From NCBI GenBank assembly GCA_001515265.1, contig LNDB01000007.1, positions 62,001-126,000 of the forward strand: a stretch of 64,000 nucleotides of DNA, written 5' to 3'. The stretch comes from Candidatus Dichloromethanomonas elyunquensis (GTDB taxonomy: Bacteria; Bacillota; Desulfitobacteriia; Desulfitobacteriales; Syntrophobotulaceae). Under the pieces are notes generated by a model, which was given only the letters and a program-made list of their open reading frames with translations, made no database searches and was not told where the DNA came from. A program made the translations under genes and the position numbers. This document shows positions 31,952-41,280 of the stretch, in pieces. The first letter of the stretch is position 1; every line of letters starts with the position of its first letter.

Positions 31952-33397
31952 TTAGACCAATACTCTCTGTTCTCTTTCTCTAATTTTTATATAGAAGGCT
32001 ACTTCCAGCCTTTTCTTCTGAAGCTCGCAGCCCAATGAATATACCTTAGTTAATTCCCCGCTAAATGCCGCATTGGCTGCATGACAGCCTCCGCTGCATG
32101 AAAAACGTGCCCAGCAGGAACCACATTCTTCTTTGATATAAACATGAGCTTTACGGAAAGCAGCCACAACTTTCGCATTCAATTTCTCTTCCTCATACAA
32201 AGAACCCAGCTTATACTTTTCCTGTCCGACAAATTGATGGCAGGGATAGATCTCCCCTTCCGGAGAAATAGCTACATATTCATGCCCGGCTCCACATCCG
32301 GATAGCCTTTTGGGTAAACAGGGACCATCATCTAATCCGGCATTGAAATGAAAGAAAGAAAATTCTTTTCCATTTTGCATATATTCCAAGACTTTTTCTC
32401 CAAGGATATCATAACTCTTTTTGACTGTATCCAGATCTTCTTCACGAAGGGCATATTCTTCCTCCGGAGGAGCTACCACCGGTTCGACCGATATCCGTTT
32501 AATGCCCTGGTCTGCCATATGCAGTACATCCTGATAAAAATCCATATTATAACGTGTGTATGTACCCCTTACATAATAGTATTTTCCAATAGCATAACGT
32601 GATGCGGCAGGTCTCTTTTCGATAAAACGAAGGATTTGCGGCATGATACGATCATAACTTCCTTTTCCTCCTGCATAAGGCCGCATCCTGTCGTTCACTT
32701 CTTTCCTTCCATCCAGACTTAGGACAATACTGATTCCTTCTTCTTCCAAATAACCGGATACTTCCTCGTTGAGCAGTACAGCGTTGGTTGTTAATGTAAA
32801 CTTTATCTTTTTTCCAATTTGAGCTGCTGCTTTTTTACCATAGGAAATAAGTTCTTTAACCACATCAAAATTCAGCAGGGGTTCGCCCCCAAAAAAGTCC
32901 ACCTCGCACTGCGCCCTGTTTCCCGAGTTTCTCAGAAGGAAATCCAGAGCTGATTTCCCTGTCTTAAAAGACATTAATTGACGGCTTCCTCCAAAAGGAC
33001 CTGTCCCTGCAAAACAATAACGGCAGCGTAAGTTGCAGTCGTGCGCGACATGCAGACACATTGCTTTAATGATAGGCGGTTCCGGATACATAGGTTCTAT
33101 TTTTTCTGCTTCCTGCGAAAAAAGAAGGTTATTTCTTTGCAGCGCACCCAGTTCCATAAGAATTTCATTTTTTTCTTCGCCGGAAAGGTCAGCCCCCGCT
33201 ACGCGGAAGATGCTATGCGGATCTCCGGTTCCCTTTAAGTCCTGTATTTGAACTTGAATCATATTGATAATAAATTGTGCCGTTTTATCATCTACAATAT
33301 GTAAGGACCCTGAATTAACGTCATAGGCGATATTCAAATTACCCTGCCGAAAAACATGAACATTTTTGGCTATGTTATAATGATCGATTTTTAACAT
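31952..33397 (-). CDS. scfB: SCIFF peptide maturase, radical SAM thioether-forming enzyme
   Basis: The 481-residue enzyme has the radical SAM motif CNLRCRYC after MCLHVAHD and the GGEPLLNF stretch. A cysteine-rich SPASM C-terminus (CGAGHEYVAISPEGEIYPC and CGSCWARFSCSGGC) binds auxiliary [4Fe-4S] clusters. This is the layout of the six-cysteine (SCIFF/ranthipeptide) maturases that join cysteine sulfur to neighbouring residues. The precursor gene lies directly upstream. The ATG at 33397 (GAGGAAG just before it) is preferred over the ATG at 33412, which lacks a site. A terminator hairpin sits between precursor and maturase. Confidence 0.95.
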   Translation of the reverse strand: MLKIDHYNIAKNVHVFRQGNLNIAYDVNSGSLHIVDDKTAQFIINMIQVQIQDLKGTGDPHSIFRVAGADLSGEEKNEILMELGALQRNNLLFSQEAEKIEPMYPEPPIIKAMCLHVAHDCNLRCRYCFAGTGPFGGSRQLMSFKTGKSALDFLLRNSGNRAQCEVDFFGGEPLLNFDVVKELISYGKKAAAQIGKKIKFTLTTNAVLLNEEVSGYLEEEGISIVLSLDGRKEVNDRMRPYAGGKGSYDRIMPQILRFIEKRPAASRYAIGKYYYVRGTYTRYNMDFYQDVLHMADQGIKRISVEPVVAPPEEEYALREEDLDTVKKSYDILGEKVLEYMQNGKEFSFFHFNAGLDDGPCLPKRLSGCGAGHEYVAISPEGEIYPCHQFVGQEKYKLGSLYEEEKLNAKVVAAFRKAHVYIKEECGSCWARFSCSGGCHAANAAFSGELTKVYSLGCELQKKRLEVAFYIKIREREQRVLV

Positions 33398-33464
33398 GTC
33401 TTCCTCTTTCATTGATTAATATTAATATGCTTATTATACCTCGATTATGGCGTTATGTGAAACC

Positions 33465-33502
33465 AATAAAAATGAGACCTTGTTTTTCAAACAGGGTCTC
33501 AT
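33465..33502 (-). terminator. Terminator/attenuator between the SCIFF precursor and its maturase
   Basis: On the minus strand a stem of about 14 bp (ATGAGACC/GGTCTCAT extended by TGTTT/AAACA) with a three-base loop runs into TTTTTATTGG. Partial read-through would give more precursor than maturase mRNA. Confidence 0.8.
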
Positions 33503-33525
33503 GTTATTCTCTATTTTTTTATAAA

Positions 33526-33666
33526 TTATTTTTCACAGACTTGATTCCCAACCGTGCACGAAGTCTTGCATGCAGATTGACAAGATGTCTGACAATTACC
33601 ACAACCTCCGGTTTTAACCGTAGAACTTAAATTTCCTTTGATTACTGTCTGGATATGTTTAGCCAT
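33526..33666 (-). CDS. scfA: SCIFF (six cysteines in forty-five) ranthipeptide precursor
   Basis: This 46-codon gene is easily missed by length filters. The protein starts MAKHIQTVIKGN and has six cysteines at positions 22, 25, 29, 33, 37 and 44 within GGCGNCQTSCQSACKTSC and the following TVGNQVCEK. The C-terminal half is almost identical to the SCIFF consensus. The ATG is preceded by AAGGAGG and overlaps the end of the upstream lipoprotein gene by eight bases (ATGGCTAA). The precursor is modified by the adjacent radical SAM enzyme; its biological role is not settled. Confidence 0.96.
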   Translation of the reverse strand: MAKHIQTVIKGNLSSTVKTGGCGNCQTSCQSACKTSCTVGNQVCEK

Positions 33667-34258
33667 GTAAATCCTCCTTATTTTTGTTTAGGTGACTAAA
33701 TAAATATATGATATTTTCATCTTTAGAATAACCTTTAATATCAACGTCCACAGAAGGAACTTGCGGCTCACTGACAAATGCGTACCAAAGTTTGAGTTGA
33801 TCGGTATCCACAATTTTCCCATCAACCGTTTTTCCGTTAGTCGTGGTAACTGTGATTTTCTCGATATCCTTGTTAATGACCTTCCCGTAGTAGACCGAAT
33901 ACTGTGTTTTGTCCTTATCCCCTAAATCCGCATAACGCCACTGCAATCCTTCGGGATAAGTCACGAGTTTCCCTACACTGCTTCCGATCCAGTCCCATCC
34001 AAACTTATTTTTCGTAAAAATCCCAACACTGAGCTCTTCTTTATAGTCGTAGAATACAATTCCGGAGTTGTCGCTGACCTGCTCAATATACACTACGGAA
34101 TATCCTTTGGGGATAAACGGCTTAGCTTTTGCTGCCGCATCCTCCAGCGAGTTGCAACCCGTTAAGAACATCAGCACTGTCAGTACCATAGAAAGAACAA
34201 TGAGATGTCTCTTTATCCCCTTCCTATGGAACTTATGACTGCTTGAGTCGGATAACAT
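33659..34258 (-). CDS. Small lipoprotein translationally coupled to the SCIFF precursor
   Basis: The 199-residue protein has a basic N-terminus, a hydrophobic segment and a lipobox (FLTGC), so it is expected to be a membrane-anchored lipoprotein. The mature part has alternating aromatic and charged strands (YSVVYIEQVSDNSGIVFYDY, FGWDWIGSS) and no family I recognise. Its stop codon overlaps the SCIFF start by eight bases, and the SCIFF ribosome-binding site is inside this gene, which implies coupled translation. The start ATG at 34258 has GGAG twelve bases upstream. I do not know whether it acts with SCIFF. Confidence 0.75.
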   Translation of the reverse strand: MLSDSSSHKFHRKGIKRHLIVLSMVLTVLMFLTGCNSLEDAAAKAKPFIPKGYSVVYIEQVSDNSGIVFYDYKEELSVGIFTKNKFGWDWIGSSVGKLVTYPEGLQWRYADLGDKDKTQYSVYYGKVINKDIEKITVTTTNGKTVDGKIVDTDQLKLWYAFVSEPQVPSVDVDIKGYSKDENIIYLFSHLNKNKEDLHG

Positions 34259-34372
34259 TCTCTCTTTCAGCTCCTTTTTGGTCCATTGGACTTAACAAAG
34301 CAGTTGACATATATAAACTTTTTGTACTCCTAAAAAACAAATTGTTATTTATTTAGCAAAATTCTCCGATAG

Positions 34373-34394
34373 GAAAAGCCAGCCAACAGCTGGC
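34373..34394 (-). terminator. Terminator after tRNA-Gly
   Basis: On the minus strand GCCAGC/GCTGGC with a five-base loop is followed by TTTTCC, 16 bases past the tRNA-Gly 3' end. Confidence 0.7.
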
Positions 34395-34409
34395 ACCTGT
34401 TACTTGAAT

Positions 34410-34484
34410 TGGAGCGGAAGACGGGATTCGAACCCGCGACCCTCGGCTTGGGAAGCCAATGCTCTACCGCTGAGCCACTTCCGC
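34410..34484 (-). tRNA. tRNA-Gly (anticodon CCC)
   Basis: A 75-base cloverleaf with encoded CCA: acceptor GCGGAAG/CTTCCGC, D-arm GGCTCAGCGGTAGAGC, anticodon loop TTCCCAA and T-arm GCGGGTTCGAATCCCGT. It has its own promoter and terminator. Confidence 0.95.
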
Positions 34485-34507
34485 AAAATGGTTACAGGAT
34501 AAAATTA

Positions 34508-34536
34508 ATTATATTGATTATCTGCTTTTTCGTCAA
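34508..34536 (-). promoter_or_regulatory. Promoter of tRNA-Gly
   Basis: On the minus strand TTGACG and TATAAT are 17 bases apart, 24 bases upstream of the tRNA-Gly 5' end. Confidence 0.75.
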
Positions 34537-34562
34537 GTAAACTTTTTGTTTCGACGAATAAG

Positions 34563-34595
34563 AAAAATACAAGCTCCTGCTCATATTCAGAAGCT
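34563..34595 (-). terminator. Probable terminator after tRNA-Phe
   Basis: On the minus strand AGCTTCTG/CAGGAGCT (one G-U) forms a stem around an AATATGAG-type loop, followed by TGTATTTTTC. Confidence 0.55.
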
Positions 34596-34605
34596 CTTTT
34601 TTCAA

Positions 34606-34681
<76 letters not shown>

Positions 34682-34689
34682 ATCAAAAA

Positions 34690-34765
34690 TGGTGACCCCT
34701 ACGGGATTCGAACCCGTGTTACCGCCGTGAAAGGGCGGTGTCTTAGGCCGCTTGACCAAGGGGCC
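34690..34765 (-). tRNA. tRNA-Glu (anticodon TTC)
   Basis: A 76-base cloverleaf with encoded CCA: acceptor GGCCCCT/AGGGGTC, anticodon loop CTTTCAC and T-arm ACGGGTTCGAATCCCGT. It is eight bases from tRNA-Phe. Confidence 0.96.
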
Positions 34766-34769
34766 GTAA

Positions 34770-34845
34770 TGGTGAGCCATCCGCGACTCGAACGCGGGAC
34801 ACCCTGATTAAAAGTCAGGTGCTCTACCGACTGAGCTAATGGCCC
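34770..34845 (-). tRNA. tRNA-Lys (anticodon TTT)
   Basis: A 76-base cloverleaf with encoded CCA: acceptor GGGCCAT/ATGGCTC (one G-U), anticodon loop CTTTTAA and T-arm CCGCGTTCGAGTCGCGG. It is the first tRNA of the Lys-Glu-Phe transcript. Confidence 0.96.
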
Positions 34846-34860
34846 ACGCCACGATTCAGA

Positions 34861-34889
34861 ATTTTACACGATTGGATGACAACTGTCAA
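34861..34889 (-). promoter_or_regulatory. Promoter of the tRNA Lys-Glu-Phe operon
   Basis: On the minus strand a consensus TTGACA and a TAAAAT are 17 bases apart, 15 bases upstream of the tRNA-Lys 5' end. Confidence 0.8.
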
Positions 34890-34939
34890 GGAAAATCATT
34901 TACAAAACTTGCACTTGACAAGGCGAATAGCATAATGTT

Positions 34940-35095
34940 ACTTTGTTAGCAACTGCATATCATTTACGAGTTGGGCGAATATTCGTTCGTTTTCAAGGAT
35001 TCGGCTTTTGGGGTGGAAAGTCACTTCGTTGTGATTTTCTGCCTTTTTATTTTACCTGTAAATTCCACTGGAAAAAACTTTTTTTAGGAGGAAGC
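34940..35095 (+). promoter_or_regulatory. Structured leader upstream of the ArsB/NhaD-type transporter
   Basis: A TTGACA lies at 34915-34920, with a weak TACTTT 18 bases on. The following leader has a palindrome CGAATATTCG (near 34976-34985) and a 9-bp hairpin GAAAGTCAC/GTGATTTTC (near 35017-35040, one G-U, TTCGTT loop). A T-rich stretch TTTTTATTTT follows four bases later. This resembles an intrinsic terminator placed before the gene. It is a candidate attenuator or riboswitch; no known class was recognised. Confidence 0.35.
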
Positions 35096-36376
35096 ATGAA
35101 TATCGATTTGGTTATTGCGGTCATCATCTTTTTGGTTACTTACGGGTTAATCATCAGCGAGAAAATTCACCGTTCAGTAGTCGCTCTTGCCGGAGCCATG
35201 TTAGTTGTATTCTTCGGGGTCATTCAACAGGAAGAAGCCATTCGATCTATCGACTTTAACACGATTGGACTTCTTATCGGGATGATGATTATCGTTGGAA
35301 TTACACGCCGTACCGGGGTCTTTGAATATATTGCGATCAAATCGGCTAAGCTGGCAAAAGGTGACCCGTGGTATATCCTGCTATTTTTATCCGTTATTAC
35401 TGCTGTTTTCTCAGCTTTCCTGGATAATGTTACAACGGTTTTATTAATTGTACCTGTTACTTTTTCGCTAACAGCGGCCTTGAATTTGAATCCCGTCCCC
35501 TTTCTTATCTGTCAGGTTCTTGCTTCCAATATAGGCGGTACTGCCACTCTGATCGGTGACCCGCCCAATATCATGATCGGAAGCGCCACAGGACTTGGGT
35601 TTATGGATTTTGCCGTTAATTTAATTATCCCTATAATCATTGTATTTATTGTAACATTGTTTTTACTTAAAATAATTTACAGAAAAGAATTAATCACTGA
35701 CGATTCTCTTAAAGCCAACATTATGGCCATTGACGAAAACAGTACAATCAGAGACAGCGCCTTATTAAGAAAATCTCTGGCCGTTCTTGCCCTGACCATT
35801 TTGGGGTTTGTTCTTCACCAGTTTCTACACTTGGAATCTGCTACGATTGCGTTAAGCGGAGCCGCACTGCTCCTTCTTGTAACAAAAGAAGAACCGGAGG
35901 ATATCTTGCTGTCTGTTGAATGGCCTACCATTTTTTTCTTTATCGGTCTTTTTATCCTGGTCGGGGCTTTGGAGCATGTTGGGGTAATTGAGTTTATTGC
36001 GCAAAAGTCTGTTGCGGCAACAGGGGGCGCCCTGACTCAAACTGCTCTGCTGATTCTTTGGTTGTCAGCCCTGGCCTCTGCTTTTTTGGATAATATTCCT
36101 TTTGTTGCTACAATGATTCCCCTGATTAAAAGCATAGGTCAATTAGGTGGAATTGAAAACTTAAACCCACTATGGTGGTCTTTGTCTCTTGGTGCCTGCC
36201 TCGGTGGCAACGGAACCCTGATCGGAGCTTCCGCGAATGTCATTGTTGCTGGATTAGCCGAAAAGAGTGGGATAACTATTTCTTTCAAAGGGTTTCTTAA
36301 AATTGCGTTCCCGTTAATGATTTTGTCTATCGCCATTTCTACTTTATACATCTACTTTAGGTATCTTGCATTCTGA
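35096..36376 (+). CDS. ArsB/NhaD-family (SLC13-like) ion transporter
   Basis: The 426-residue integral membrane protein has about eleven hydrophobic helices. Two inverted-repeat signature stretches are seen: SAFLDNVTTVLLIVPVT followed by SNIGGTATLIGDPPNIM, and SAFLDNIPFVATMIPL followed by CLGGNGTLIGASANVI. These are typical of the ArsB/NhaD/P-protein group, which moves anions or exchanges sodium for protons. The substrate cannot be read from sequence. The ATG at 35096 has TAGGAGGAAG directly upstream; the frame is open back to 34943, but that extension is unlike the family. It is transcribed against its neighbours. Confidence 0.9.
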   Translation: MNIDLVIAVIIFLVTYGLIISEKIHRSVVALAGAMLVVFFGVIQQEEAIRSIDFNTIGLLIGMMIIVGITRRTGVFEYIAIKSAKLAKGDPWYILLFLSVITAVFSAFLDNVTTVLLIVPVTFSLTAALNLNPVPFLICQVLASNIGGTATLIGDPPNIMIGSATGLGFMDFAVNLIIPIIIVFIVTLFLLKIIYRKELITDDSLKANIMAIDENSTIRDSALLRKSLAVLALTILGFVLHQFLHLESATIALSGAALLLLVTKEEPEDILLSVEWPTIFFFIGLFILVGALEHVGVIEFIAQKSVAATGGALTQTALLILWLSALASAFLDNIPFVATMIPLIKSIGQLGGIENLNPLWWSLSLGACLGGNGTLIGASANVIVAGLAEKSGITISFKGFLKIAFPLMILSIAISTLYIYFRYLAF

Positions 36377-36399
36377 TTAACGAAGACAAATTATTTTAA

Positions 36400-36435
36400 A
36401 AAATGTCGCAAAGCTACTAAAAAAGTAGTTAGCGA
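36400..36435 (+). terminator. First hairpin after the transporter gene
   Basis: TCGC/GCGA and AGCTACT/AGTAGTT pair around AAAAA, followed by a T-rich TACCTTTTCTTTC. It is probably a tandem terminator with the next hairpin. Confidence 0.55.
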
Positions 36436-36458
36436 TACCTTTTCTTTCTCTAAAAAGT

Positions 36459-36504
36459 GAAAACCAGATCAATCATACTGATTTGATGCTGGTTTTCTTT
36501 TTTT
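36459..36504. terminator. Terminator between the transporter gene and purA
   Basis: GAAAACCAG (36459-36467) pairs with CTGGTTTTC (36489-36497), followed on the + strand by TTTTTTT. It lies between convergent genes and can serve purA on the minus strand as well. Confidence 0.8.
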
Positions 36505-36552
36505 AGACTTTATCCGTTTCTAAAATTCGTTTTACATGCTTTGAGGTACTTT

Positions 36553-37857
<1,305 letters not shown>

Positions 37858-37882
37858 TCATTGGTTCCAGCCAAACATTTTC

Positions 37883-37912
37883 ATAGTATCAATTAATAGG
37901 CCTGTTTGTCAA
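37883..37912 (-). promoter_or_regulatory. Promoter of purA
   Basis: On the minus strand TTGACA and TACTAT are 18 bases apart, 44 bases before the purA ATG. The -35 overlaps the T-run of the dnaB terminator. Confidence 0.65.
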
Positions 37913-37954
37913 TAAAAATCCGAACATTAGTTATTTTTTTTAGTCTAATGTTCG
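37911..37954 (-). terminator. Terminator after dnaB
   Basis: A perfect 10-bp stem (CGAACATTAG/CTAATGTTCG) with a 14-base loop is followed on the minus strand by GATTTTTATTG. Confidence 0.8.
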
Positions 37955-37982
37955 AATCTCTTCTCATCCTTTTGACTCTACA

Positions 37983-39317
37983 TTAAACTGGGATATGCTT
38001 CTTCTCTAAGTTTACAAACTTCGTAAATTCTTTTAGGTACCCCAATTCCACTGTACCAACTGGGCCATTGCGGTGTTTAGCGATGATGATCTCGGCAATT
38101 CCTTTCTTATCCGATTCCGGGTGGTAGTATTCATCTCTATAAATAAAAGAAATTACATCGGCATCGGCTTCAATAGACCCGGATTCCAACAAATCTGACA
38201 TGATGGGTTTTTTATCCTGACGCTGTTCAACACCACGGTTCAATTGAGATATTGCAATAACCGGCACAGATAGTTCCCTGGCAACCCCTTTTAACCCTCG
38301 CGAGATTTGTGCGACTTCTTGCTGCCGGCTCTCTATTTTTCTGCCGATGGTCATTAATTGAAGGTAATCGATAATGACCAAACCTAACCCTTGTTCTATT
38401 TTCAGTCTTCGCGCTTTAGAACGCAATTCTGCCAAAGAAATACCAACCGTGTCATCAATAAAAATCGGAGCTTCCGAAAGAGGTGCTACGGCCTGGGTCA
38501 ATTTTGGCCAATCTGAGTCCAGAAGTTCGCCTGTTCTGACCCGCTGCTGATCAACCATCGCTTCGGAGCATAATATTCTCTGCACCAGTTGTTCTTTAGA
38601 CATTTCCAAACTAAATACAGCAACCGGTATTCCGGCCTTTACGGCGGCATTCTGGGCCATGTTTAGGACTAAAGCAGTTTTACCCATGGATGGCCTGGCC
38701 GCAATAATAATCAAATCAGAAGGCTGCCAGCCCGAGGTAATTCGATCAAGTTCTTTAAAATAAGTGGGGACTCCTGTCAAATTTCCTTTATTCGAATAAA
38801 GATATTCTATTTTATCAAAGGTTTTAAGGAGTATCGTACGGATTGTCACAAATCCTTCTTTGGTTTTCCGCTGAGAAATCTCCAAGATTAACCTCTCAGC
38901 TTCTTCCAGGAGATTAAGGGCCTCTTCCCCTGCCTCGTAGCCTTTTTCCTCAATATATCCCGCCATCTTGATCAACTGCCTGAGTAACGCTTTTTCAGCT
39001 GCAATCCGCGCATAATGATCCACATTGGCTGCCGAGGGAACAGAAGCTGCTATTTGCGATACGGTGCCTATACCGCCTACACTCTCTAATTTTCCGTTCT
39101 GCCGGAGATTCTCTGCAACGGTAACAAGGTCTACCGGGTCGCCTTTTTCAAAAATCTCCCGAATAGCGAGAAAGATATTCTTATGGGTATCCCGGTAAAA
39201 ATCCTCCGGTGATAGAATTTCGAAAACAGTGCTTCCTTTCTGGGGATCCAACATAAGCGCCCCAAGAACAGCCTGTTCAGCCTCCAAATTATGGGGAGGA
39301 ACTTTTGGAAGTTCCAT
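37983..39317 (-). CDS. dnaB: Replicative DNA helicase
   Basis: The 444-residue helicase starts MELPKVPPHNLEAEQAVLGA, the usual N-terminal primase-interaction domain. The RecA-like C-terminal domain has Walker A AARPSMGKTALVLNMA, Walker B LGLVIIDYLQLM, and the SQLNRGVEQR and LLESGSIEADAD motifs. No intein is present. It is the hexameric helicase loaded at oriC (called DnaC in Bacillus). It ends the rpsF-to-dnaB block. Confidence 0.97.
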   Translation of the reverse strand: MELPKVPPHNLEAEQAVLGALMLDPQKGSTVFEILSPEDFYRDTHKNIFLAIREIFEKGDPVDLVTVAENLRQNGKLESVGGIGTVSQIAASVPSAANVDHYARIAAEKALLRQLIKMAGYIEEKGYEAGEEALNLLEEAERLILEISQRKTKEGFVTIRTILLKTFDKIEYLYSNKGNLTGVPTYFKELDRITSGWQPSDLIIIAARPSMGKTALVLNMAQNAAVKAGIPVAVFSLEMSKEQLVQRILCSEAMVDQQRVRTGELLDSDWPKLTQAVAPLSEAPIFIDDTVGISLAELRSKARRLKIEQGLGLVIIDYLQLMTIGRKIESRQQEVAQISRGLKGVARELSVPVIAISQLNRGVEQRQDKKPIMSDLLESGSIEADADVISFIYRDEYYHPESDKKGIAEIIIAKHRNGPVGTVELGYLKEFTKFVNLEKKHIPV

Positions 39318-39358
39318 TTCGTTTTCTCCTCATTTCTTTTCTCAAGCTTTCAATTTTT

Positions 39359-41269
39359 TTAAGCTTGGGCTATTCGTAAAGCTTCTTCTATATTGTCTAC
39401 CGTGATTACCTCAATCCCTTTGAGTCCCGAAGGTACTTCTCTCAGATTTTCTTCAGGAATGATAACAGTTTGAATACCCGCTTGTTTCGCCCCAAATATT
39501 TTTTCATAAATACCGCCGACCGGTTTTACTTTTCCTTGAATCGAAATTTCACCTGTAACTGCCACATCTCCTTTTACAGGTTTATCTTTTAAGGCACTGT
39601 AAATAGCCATAGTCACCGCAAGCCCTGCCGATGGACCATCTATCCTTCCACCGCCCACAACATTCACATGCAAGTCGTAATTTTTTAAATCTTCTCCTGT
39701 GAGATTCCGGATCACTGCTGCAGCATTAAATACGGCATCTCTGGCCATTGTTCCTGCAGTCTCATTGAAGCGAATACTGCCTTTGCCCTCAAGACCGGAA
39801 AATACTTTTACTTCTATTTCTAGAACGGATCCTAAAAATCCTGACACTCCTAAACCCAGGACCCGGCCAATATCTTTACCGGGTGTTACTTTCTTATGGA
39901 TAAAAGGCGTTAGCCTGGAAGAGCGCAATACTTCATTCACATCTTCGACCGTAATGATTACTTCCTTTTCATCCGGGCTTTTAAATCTGGCCAGACCATA
40001 AGCATCCAAAAGAATGCTGTTGGCCTTTCTTCCCTCGATAACATACTCACTGATCCATTCTGGGACGTTATCTTCAATTTTTACAGAAAGCTTTCGTGCC
40101 GATTGTTTAACAATGTGGGTAATTTGGGCAGGTTCTAAAGGTACGAAATAAACTTCCGCACAGCGGGACCTCAGTGCCGGATTTAAGTCGTGAGGCTCTC
40201 TGGTTGTTGCCCCGATCAGTACAAAATCTGCAGGAACCCCTTCTTCGAAAATCCTTTTGATATAGAGAGGAACCTGAGGATCATGGGGGTCATAATAAGA
40301 TGATTCAAAATAGACTCTTTTATCTTCGAGCACCTTTAAAAGTTTATTTAAGAGCGTTGGGTCCATCTCCCCAATCTCATCAATAAATAGGACCCCTGTA
40401 TGCGCATCATTGACAAGGCCAAACTTTGGTTCAGGTATACCCGTTTCCGCCAAATCCCGTTTCGCCCCTTGGTAAATGGGGTCATGAACCGAACCCAGCA
40501 GCGGATTTGTGACATCACGCGGGTCCCACCGTAATGTTGTTCCATCCACCTCAATAAAAGGTGCATCGCGATGAAAAGGCGAGTCAGGAAATCCTTTTAC
40601 AGTTTCCAATGCTACCCTGGCAGCTGAAGTTTTCCCAACCCCCGGAGGACCGTATATAATAATGTGTTGTGGAAATGGTGTTGCCAATTTGGCTAAAAGC
40701 GCCTGAAGTGCTTTTTCCTGTCCGATAATCTCCTCGGGTGTTAGCGGCCTTAATACTTCAATTGCAGAAGAGACCGGCTTGGTTGCATTCATCTTTTCTA
40801 AGAGCGCAAGTTTTTTTAAGGTCTGGGCATTTTCAGGCCCGCCTGTTTCCTTCAGAACCTGGGTTTTGATTTCTTTCAAATATTCTTCATGCCGTTCCTG
40901 CATTTTTTCTGCTACAGCCTGGTTTAATCTGTCTTCTACAGAACGCTTGGCAACTGTCTCGGCAATATGCTCCTCAATTTCCTGAAGAAGGGCGGGTATT
41001 TCTTCCAGACCGGGCACAGGTTTATCTGTAGGGTCATCATGTGTTAGTTTCTGGAGACCTAGCACCCTTTCTCCCAAGTTTTCTGAACGCATTAACCCTA
41101 ACGCTTCCAATTTACTGGCTTTAAGTATCAGTTTATCTGTACCGTATAAATTAGAAAGGACCACATAGAACGCGTCAACTTCCAATTTCAGCTGCTCTTC
41201 GGTTACCTTATTTTCTTCCTGGTCTATCTGTTTAAGGAATTTCTTGAGAAAGTCTTTCACTTGGGCCAC
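39359..41269 (-). CDS. lonC: Sporulation-associated Lon-family protease LonC
   Basis: The 636-residue ATP-dependent protease lacks the large Lon N-terminal domain. It has an AAA+ module with Walker A IYGPPGVGKTSA and Walker B VLFIDEIGEMD. The C-terminal S16 protease domain has its Ser in DGPSAGLAV and Lys in VKPVGGIYEK. Its size, and its place between rplI and dnaB, match the Lon-like group restricted to endospore formers (LonC). A role in sporulation is inferred from that family distribution. Confidence 0.9.
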   Translation of the reverse strand: MAQVKDFLKKFLKQIDQEENKVTEEQLKLEVDAFYVVLSNLYGTDKLILKASKLEALGLMRSENLGERVLGLQKLTHDDPTDKPVPGLEEIPALLQEIEEHIAETVAKRSVEDRLNQAVAEKMQERHEEYLKEIKTQVLKETGGPENAQTLKKLALLEKMNATKPVSSAIEVLRPLTPEEIIGQEKALQALLAKLATPFPQHIIIYGPPGVGKTSAARVALETVKGFPDSPFHRDAPFIEVDGTTLRWDPRDVTNPLLGSVHDPIYQGAKRDLAETGIPEPKFGLVNDAHTGVLFIDEIGEMDPTLLNKLLKVLEDKRVYFESSYYDPHDPQVPLYIKRIFEEGVPADFVLIGATTREPHDLNPALRSRCAEVYFVPLEPAQITHIVKQSARKLSVKIEDNVPEWISEYVIEGRKANSILLDAYGLARFKSPDEKEVIITVEDVNEVLRSSRLTPFIHKKVTPGKDIGRVLGLGVSGFLGSVLEIEVKVFSGLEGKGSIRFNETAGTMARDAVFNAAAVIRNLTGEDLKNYDLHVNVVGGGRIDGPSAGLAVTMAIYSALKDKPVKGDVAVTGEISIQGKVKPVGGIYEKIFGAKQAGIQTVIIPEENLREVPSGLKGIEVITVDNIEEALRIAQA

Positions 41270-41280
41270 TTCCTTATCAA

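Noticed and set aside
34943-35095. N-terminal extension of the transporter reading frame (51 extra codons)
   Set aside because: The extension is unlike the family, and a strong AGGAGG lies just before the ATG at 35096; the extra frame is leader sequence.
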